DNA from: Candidatus Aegiribacteria sp.
GTDB lineage: Bacteria > Fermentibacterota > Fermentibacteria > Fermentibacterales > JCC-6
DNA length: 9,633 nucleotides
Reading direction: 5' to 3'
Assembly (NCBI GenBank): GCA_030638185.1
Contig: DAOWFD010000229.1
Coordinates: 1 to 9,633 of the forward strand
Part shown: one piece after another, positions 5,066-9,633 of the stretch
Layout: each line of letters starts with the position of its first letter
Numbering within the stretch: the stretch's first letter is position 1
Made by a program: the position numbers and the translations under genes
Notes under the pieces: generated by a model
Told to the model about the DNA's origin: nothing
The model's database searches: none
The model's input: the letters and a program-made list of their open reading frames with translations, nothing else

Positions 5066-6889
5066 CTAGAACTGATAATTAAGACCAACGCTTGCCCGCC
5101 AGTAACTTTGTCGATCATCTCTTGAGTAAAAGGAACGGGTCACGTTAAGAGAAAGAGTTCCGTTGTTCAAGGACATTCTTGTTCGCAAACCAATATGGTG
5201 TATGTGCTCGCTCCGCGGAGGAATACTCTGTGCAAGATAATTTCTTTTCTGGTATTCCCAGGCATAACTGGGAGTCAGACCTATGATGCCCCCTACATGA
5301 AAACCGAGATTGATTTTAATGGTGTTGCCTAGAACCTCCTCGGATCTTTTGAAAACGGAGTTTTCAAAACTGCCCTGATCCTGAAAACGGAAGATGTGAT
5401 TCAAACCAAGCGTTGTGCTGTCCTGGGAGACCCTCTGGAAAGAACTCTGTGTAGATATCCTTCTGAATAGCAGGTCCGACCCTGCTGATGACCATTCAGG
5501 AAATAGAAAAGTCGTATAGTCGGCACTGATCTGAACCGATTCCTGAAGTGTCCAGTCGCTACCGGCGTCATATTTAAAACCAGGTTCAATACTGTAGGTG
5601 GAAGATCTCTTACTGTTGCCTGACTGCTCGGACATGATATAAATGGTCTCCCTGCTCTGACCCTGAATCACAGTTTTAAGTACGACTCGACTGCTAATGG
5701 GTATCTCTGCACTGAGGGAAAGAACCTCTCTAAGCTGGTCATAATCGAAATTATCCCTGTGTTCGATACCCCAGATATCCGTCCATGTTCCGTAGGTATC
5801 ACGCTTCAGAAGCTGTATGGTCCTGTAAAACGAGATCCTGCTTGCTCCGGGACTGTAGTCGAGACTGGCCTTGAACAATCTGTCATCATCATAGTAATAC
5901 GTACCGAACAGTGTTGATACTCCCGTGGCGGTTCTCTTCTGATCGATACGGAGGATGCCTCTGGAAAGATTCAAGTTCAGGCTCAGATTGTCCAGAATAT
6001 TGTATCTCAGGGATGATGATATGGTCCTATGTCTCTGCCGTCTGTCCAGGACATCTCCATCGATGCTCCCGGAATCAGGATCAGCGTATTCGTAGAACCT
6101 GTTCGAATAATCCCAACCGGTTGAGACCTCCATGGATAGCCTGTCAAAGGGAGTGGGAACCACAAGTGATAAATCGCTGGACCAGTCATCCTGTCTCTGT
6201 GTTCTGTTGGAATCATTGTACGTAGTAAACAGTTTTGTTGCCCTGATCTGTGCGTTAAGGCCTCCACCTCCGTAGGCCTCCGGAAAGTCGTAGTTCATCC
6301 TTACAGACAGATTATCGTTTCCGGTATCCTTCTGGTATCCAAGAGTTCTGTGTTCCCCGAAAGAGATACTTCCGCTCATCCCCGGGAAAAAGGTCCTGTT
6401 CAATGAGATATCAACATTCCTCACACCACCCTGATCATGACCTGTTATAGTGCTGTCACCTGAGGGGTTCATGTAATCTATGAAGTGGGCCCCCAGTCCG
6501 ATGTTTATGGATAGCCAGGATGCCGGCGTATATCGGATCTGTCCCGATGTAGTGTTGTTAAGCCTGTCCCTTATCAGTTCGTTGTTCTTCTCCTCCGAAC
6601 TGATAGACCTGGAGAGATTTATCCCCAGTTCAATCCCGCGGACAGGAGTGAATGTAAGGCTGGCAGTACCGTTCCTGGCGTCCATGAACCTGTTGAGATC
6701 CTGATTCTTCTCTGCGGTAAAAGAGGCGTTCGCGTTCATGGATATCCTTGATGTCAGCTGCTGATAGAGAGAGAGGGAATTCATAAGACTGCTCTTATCC
6801 TTGACCTGATCAAGAGAGATATCGTAACCGATGGAAACGGCTTTAAGGCTTGTAAGAATAAGTGACAGAATTATAAGTGATTTTCTCAC
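5066..6889 (-). CDS. Large outer-membrane beta-barrel protein of unknown function
   Basis: 607 residues with a Sec signal peptide (MRKSLIILSLILTSLKA, probable cleavage after A17). The mature chain is made almost wholly of short alternating polar/hydrophobic strands, such as LNLNLSRGI, LSINIGLGAHF and ISMNANASF. These are broken by Asp/Asn/Gly/Ser-rich loops, and the chain ends in WRASVGLNYQF with the terminal Phe expected of a substrate of the BAM machinery. No plug, POTRA, Ig or TonB-box segment is seen, so it looks like a plain barrel with possibly more than 20 strands. No named family is recognised. The start is GTG at 6889: the signal peptide begins exactly there, GGAGG lies seven bases upstream, and GTGA overlaps the rsmA stop. 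This coupling to an rRNA methylase gene is odd for an envelope protein. Confidence 0.8.
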   Translation of the reverse strand: MRKSLIILSLILTSLKAVSIGYDISLDQVKDKSSLMNSLSLYQQLTSRISMNANASFTAEKNQDLNRFMDARNGTASLTFTPVRGIELGINLSRSISSEEKNNELIRDRLNNTTSGQIRYTPASWLSINIGLGAHFIDYMNPSGDSTITGHDQGGVRNVDISLNRTFFPGMSGSISFGEHRTLGYQKDTGNDNLSVRMNYDFPEAYGGGGLNAQIRATKLFTTYNDSNRTQRQDDWSSDLSLVVPTPFDRLSMEVSTGWDYSNRFYEYADPDSGSIDGDVLDRRQRHRTISSSLRYNILDNLSLNLNLSRGILRIDQKRTATGVSTLFGTYYYDDDRLFKASLDYSPGASRISFYRTIQLLKRDTYGTWTDIWGIEHRDNFDYDQLREVLSLSAEIPISSRVVLKTVIQGQSRETIYIMSEQSGNSKRSSTYSIEPGFKYDAGSDWTLQESVQISADYTTFLFPEWSSAGSDLLFRRISTQSSFQRVSQDSTTLGLNHIFRFQDQGSFENSVFKRSEEVLGNTIKINLGFHVGGIIGLTPSYAWEYQKRNYLAQSIPPRSEHIHHIGLRTRMSLNNGTLSLNVTRSFYSRDDRQSYWRASVGLNYQF

Positions 6890-7701
6890 GGCATAGCCTC
6901 CGCCATCTTAACGAACCGCTCAGGAGGAAGCTGTTCAGCCCTGTGGCAGGGATCAACATCGGACATCTCAAGGAGTTTCAAAGCCCCGTCCTTTCCCAGA
7001 AGCGGTTTAAGGTTGTTGAAAATGGTTTTCCTTCTCATAGCGAACGACACCTTTACAATCTTTCTGAATCTTCCGTACAGCTCTTCGGAAATCAGGGGGT
7101 TGCTTCGGCGATTCAGAACAACTACCCTGGAAAGAACTCCTGGAACCGGGTAAAAATCCTCTGCAGAGACATCAATAAGATCTTCTACTGTGAAAACCGG
7201 CCATATCTGCAGTGAAAGCTTACCGTAATCCTTACCGCCGTCAAGGGTTGATAATCTGACGGCTACCTCCCTCTGAAGCATGAGAACAGCTTTCTGAACA
7301 TGCCTGAAACTGTGTTCGATCATTCTGAAAATAATGGGAGAGGATATGTAATAGGGAAGGTTACCGACAACGGTCATGAATGGGTAGGCGGGCAATTCCG
7401 ACGGATCCACCTCAAGAAAATCGGCCCGGATAACGTTCAGTCGTTCACCACTGAACCTTTGCCGGAGGAACAGGGCCATCCTGTCTGATATCTCCACTAC
7501 AGACAGTGATTCGGATCGTGGGAGAAGCTTTTCAGTCAGGGAACCGAATCCGGGTCCTATCTCCAGAACACTGCCCTGTCCGGGTATTTCCGCCGCGATC
7601 CTCGATGCTATGGAAGAATTGATGAGAAAGTTCTGTCCAAGTCTCCTGTTCGGATCAAGTCCGGTTCTTCTCAGATATCTTCTCAGGTCTGTTATCAACA
7701 T
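6886..7701 (-). CDS. rsmA: 16S rRNA (adenine1518-N6/adenine1519-N6)-dimethyltransferase RsmA (KsgA)
   Basis: 271 residues, full length for the family. RsmA dimethylates two adjacent adenines in the terminal hairpin of 16S rRNA during late 30S maturation, using SAM. Motifs in order: RRLGQNFL (19-26), the N-terminal signature; EIGPGFGSLT (47-56), motif I; VVEISD (68-73), motif II with the acidic ribose ligand; ADFL (93-96); NLPYYISSPI (114-123), the catalytic NLPY; FYPVPGVLSRVV (183-194); and the small C-terminal helical domain with AMRRKTIFNNLK (221-232). The frame is open further upstream, but MLITDLRRYL at 7701 is the natural start. It overlaps the previous stop as TAATG and is preceded by AAGAGG. 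Linkage of tatD and rsmA is also seen in Firmicutes such as Bacillus, so this neighbourhood is old. The gene appears fully functional. Confidence 0.96.
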   Translation of the reverse strand: MLITDLRRYLRRTGLDPNRRLGQNFLINSSIASRIAAEIPGQGSVLEIGPGFGSLTEKLLPRSESLSVVEISDRMALFLRQRFSGERLNVIRADFLEVDPSELPAYPFMTVVGNLPYYISSPIIFRMIEHSFRHVQKAVLMLQREVAVRLSTLDGGKDYGKLSLQIWPVFTVEDLIDVSAEDFYPVPGVLSRVVVLNRRSNPLISEELYGRFRKIVKVSFAMRRKTIFNNLKPLLGKDGALKLLEMSDVDPCHRAEQLPPERFVKMAEAMP

Positions 7702-9065
7702 TATCCTCTTATCCTGAACGGCAGACTGAGGCTCTTCGCCAGTTTTTCCACCGATTCCATTGAAACGCCCGGATATCTTACAGCGGTGAGTCTGACGGAA
7801 GCAGCTCTTCCCGCCAGTTCTATGAACTCCATTAACCTGTCCCATGTGTTTTCATCCGCAGGGCGGCAGATACTGTTGTATTCTTCTCTGCAGGAGGCGT
7901 TCAGGCTGACATTTACAGCATCAAATGGCTCGAGAAGCTCCGCGGTTTCTTCAGGAGACAGCCACGAAAGGCAGGTTCCGTTTGTATTCAACCTTACGGA
8001 GAACCCCCTGTTGGAAGCATTTCCAGCAAGCCTATTGAGAACATCAGGTCTCATGGTCGGCTCACCGTATCCGCAGAAAACAAGCTCTTTCCCCATGTGG
8101 GGACTGAGCGAATCTATAATGGAATCAAGCCTCTCCTCGAGGGGCTCTCCATGATGTTTCAGGTAGTAACCTCCGATACCATCCGTTCTGTCTTTAATGC
8201 AGAACCTGCAGTGATTGGTGCACCTGCCTGTAATGTTCATATAAATATTACCGTACAGCGAATACACAAGGTCTGTTCTTCGGGTGGGTCCCAGTTGCAT
8301 GGCTTTCAGGGAATTCTTCAAAAGTGTTCCAGCGGTTTCCTCAGGATCCCTTCCCCATATTTCTGAGATGGTATCGGCTACGTACTTAACATTGGAAGGT
8401 TCATTCCTTCTCCCTCTGACCGGTTCAGGAGACATATAGGGAGCATCCGTTTCAATCAGAATCCTGTCAGCTGGAAGCGATCCGGCAAGGTTTCTCAGCC
8501 GTTCGTTCTTCCTGAAAGTAAGTACCCCGGCGAATCCTATGTAATAGCCCCTGTCGGCAGCCTCCCGCGCGGTGTCATCAGGGCCTGTATAGCAATGCAT
8601 GATAACGGGGACGGTAACATCATCACCCAGAACATCAAGAACCTCCCTCTCTGCGCTCCTGGAATGAACGATTAGCGTTAATCCAAACGTTTCCGCCAGC
8701 CTGATATGTTCTTTAAAAATCTCGATCTGCAGTTTTTCAGGAATTCTTTTCCTGTACAGATCCATCCCTGTCTCTCCCACAGCTATCACCCTGGGACGGA
8801 GAAGTATTTCAGCTAAATCATCGAGACTGTCAGGGGAACAGGAATCAGGATTTAATTCGTTTGGATGAATTCCCGCCGCTGCGAATACACCGGTTCGGGT
8901 TTCGGACAGTAAAGCCGCGTTCAGGCTGCTTTCCAGTGATATGCCTGGAACCATGAATCGTGTCACACCGGATTCCGCAGCGGAGGCGAGCACCCTGTCG
9001 AGATCGCCGCTGAATCTTTCGTCACAAAGGTGGCAGTGGGTATCGAACAGTCCTAGTTTCTCCAG
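7701..9065 (-). CDS. TatD-family metal-dependent hydrolase fused to a radical SAM domain
   Basis: About 454 residues from the proposed CTG start. Residues 1-258 are a complete TatD hydrolase (DNase/3'-exonuclease-type amidohydrolase fold). All metal ligands are present: HxH in FDTHCHL (H10, H12), E98 in VGETGMD, H134 in LIVHSR, H157 in MHCYTG, and D207 in ETDAPYMSP. Residues about 265-454 are a radical SAM domain like that of the 'TatD-linked radical SAM' family. The 4Fe-4S motif is CTNHCRFC (C282, C286, C289), with CGYGEPT (331-337) and LNTNGT (359-364) for SAM binding. The first domain probably cuts nucleic acid; the chemistry of the second is unknown. No ATG, GTG or TTG lies between 9170 and the TatD domain, so initiation at CTG 9065 behind AGGGAGGA is proposed. 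The alternative is ATG 9173, with 36 extra residues running 121 bases inside purA. The stop overlaps the rsmA start. Confidence 0.9.
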   Translation of the reverse strand: MEKLGLFDTHCHLCDERFSGDLDRVLASAAESGVTRFMVPGISLESSLNAALLSETRTGVFAAAGIHPNELNPDSCSPDSLDDLAEILLRPRVIAVGETGMDLYRKRIPEKLQIEIFKEHIRLAETFGLTLIVHSRSAEREVLDVLGDDVTVPVIMHCYTGPDDTAREAADRGYYIGFAGVLTFRKNERLRNLAGSLPADRILIETDAPYMSPEPVRGRRNEPSNVKYVADTISEIWGRDPEETAGTLLKNSLKAMQLGPTRRTDLVYSLYGNIYMNITGRCTNHCRFCIKDRTDGIGGYYLKHHGEPLEERLDSIIDSLSPHMGKELVFCGYGEPTMRPDVLNRLAGNASNRGFSVRLNTNGTCLSWLSPEETAELLEPFDAVNVSLNASCREEYNSICRPADENTWDRLMEFIELAGRAASVRLTAVRYPGVSMESVEKLAKSLSLPFRIRG

Positions 9066-9633
9066 ATCAGATCCTCCCTGGCGGGCCCCGTTGAGATGGC
9101 TCTGACCTGAACACCTGTGAGTTTCTCTATGAACAGCACGTAATTTCTGGCATTTTCCGGCAGTGCATGCCATTCCTGCTCTCCCTTAATATCCTCCTCC
9201 CAACCGGGGAGGGTTTCATACACGGGAATGTGTTTCCCCAGCCTTACCCCTGTCTCAAAGAGTGTAAGATCGATCTCGGGGTCTAGTTCGTACTTCTTGC
9301 AGACTTTCAGTTCTGGAATACCGCTGAGAACATCAAGAAGAGTAATCGTTGTCCAGGTGGCACCGTTTATCCTGGCGGTGTAGTTCGCCAGAACCGCATC
9401 GAACCATCCGCACCTTCGGGGTCTTCCGGTGGTAGCTCCGTACTCATTTCCCTGCTCCCTTATTCTATCTCCAAGAGAACCGGTCAGCTCCGTGGGGAAC
9501 GGGCCGTTCCCGACTCTGGTGTTGTAAGCCTTCAGAACCCCCACCACCTCGTCTATCAGTACCGGACCTATGCCAAGACTGACGCAGGCTGCCCCCGCTA
9601 CGCAGGAACCACATGTAACGAACGGGTAAGTTC
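9053..9633 (-). CDS. purA: Adenylosuccinate synthetase PurA, C-terminal 192 residues (5' end outside window)
   Basis: The frame enters from the right edge and encodes the last 45% or so of PurA. PurA joins IMP and aspartate using GTP, the first committed step of AMP synthesis in the cytosol. Diagnostic segments are TYPFVT near the edge, LGIGP, KAYNTRVGNGPFPTEL, GATTGRPRRCGWFDAV, a central PGWEEDI, and the C-terminal LTGVQVRAISTGPARED. These match the family in order and spacing. The segment after TYPFV reads TCGSCVAGA, where most PurA proteins have TSSNTTAGG or a close variant; this lies in the IMP-binding region, so the two cysteines are notable. The stop (9053-9055) falls just inside the start of the TatD-radical SAM frame. 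It is the most upstream gene visible of the leftward unit; its promoter lies outside. Confidence 0.96.
   Translation of the reverse strand, partial: TYPFVTCGSCVAGAACVSLGIGPVLIDEVVGVLKAYNTRVGNGPFPTELTGSLGDRIREQGNEYGATTGRPRRCGWFDAVLANYTARINGATWTTITLLDVLSGIPELKVCKKYELDPEIDLTLFETGVRLGKHIPVYETLPGWEEDIKGEQEWHALPENARNYVLFIEKLTGVQVRAISTGPAREDLIWRN
9072..9079 (-). promoter_or_regulatory. Ribosome-binding site deciding a CTG start for the TatD-radical SAM gene
   Basis: On the minus strand AGGGAGGA (9079-9072) is followed six bases later by CTG (9065-9063), which is in frame with LEKLGLFDTHCHL, the normal beginning of TatD proteins. The site lies within the last codons of purA. The only standard in-frame start is the ATG at 9173, which also has a passable site (AAGGGAG seven bases before it). 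Confidence 0.55.

Noticed and set aside
5911..6267. Open frames on both strands inside the beta-barrel gene
   Set aside because: Alternative-frame shadows of the 607-residue protein; no start signals or motifs.
7702..7845. Longer RsmA starting 48 codons upstream
   Set aside because: The extension overlaps the radical SAM coding sequence out of frame and precedes the standard RsmA N-terminus; the TAATG start at 7701 fits the family length.
9066..9173. 36-residue N-terminal extension of the TatD-radical SAM protein from ATG 9173
   Set aside because: It lies wholly inside purA and has composition unlike TatD; the strong ribosome site lies downstream of it. Kept only as the alternative to the CTG start.

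Overview
The window looks like a chromosomal fragment of a Gram-negative-type bacterium from the FCB superphylum or a related candidate lineage (Fermentibacterota/Aegiribacteria-like bacteria would fit). The clues are a type-IX-secretion-style C-terminal sorting domain, a large outer-membrane beta-barrel beside a lipoprotein with a Asp-Pro-rich linker, and a TatD-radical SAM fusion. Lineage is inferred from gene content only. No rRNA, tRNA or CRISPR array is visible.

Left edge (1-490, + strand): the C-terminal end of a secreted protein, with a propeller-like repeat followed by a FlgD-like/T9SS sorting domain. Accessory block (about 491-3700): a complete type IV AbiE toxin-antitoxin pair on the - strand (AbiEi antitoxin 1529-2164, AbiEii toxin 714-1532, sharing an ATGA overlap). 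Next, on the + strand, come a 5'-truncated GrpB-family gene joined to an unrecognised C-terminal domain (2339-2923) and a Cys-rich protein of unknown function (2938-3501). The block ends with a short frame-broken tail resembling the C-terminus of IS91-type transposases (3544-3681). This block looks assembled by gene gain and decay.

Core block (3719-9633, all - strand, transcribed right to left): purA (3' part), a TatD-radical SAM fusion, rsmA, a 607-residue outer-membrane beta-barrel protein, a lipoprotein, and a TrmN6-like methyltransferase. Junctions are very tight: a 13-base overlap at purA/tatD if the CTG start is right, TAATG at tatD/rsmA, GTGA at rsmA/barrel, then gaps of 11 and 13 bases. 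This suggests one polycistronic, translationally coupled unit. It mixes purine synthesis, rRNA and tRNA base methylation and a 3'-exonuclease-type hydrolase with two envelope proteins of unknown function.

The points most worth a second look are the apparent CTG start of the TatD-radical SAM gene, the truncated GrpB chimera with its out-of-frame strong ribosome-binding site beside AbiE, the pair of unrecognised genes there, the transposase scar, and the altered IMP-site segment of PurA.
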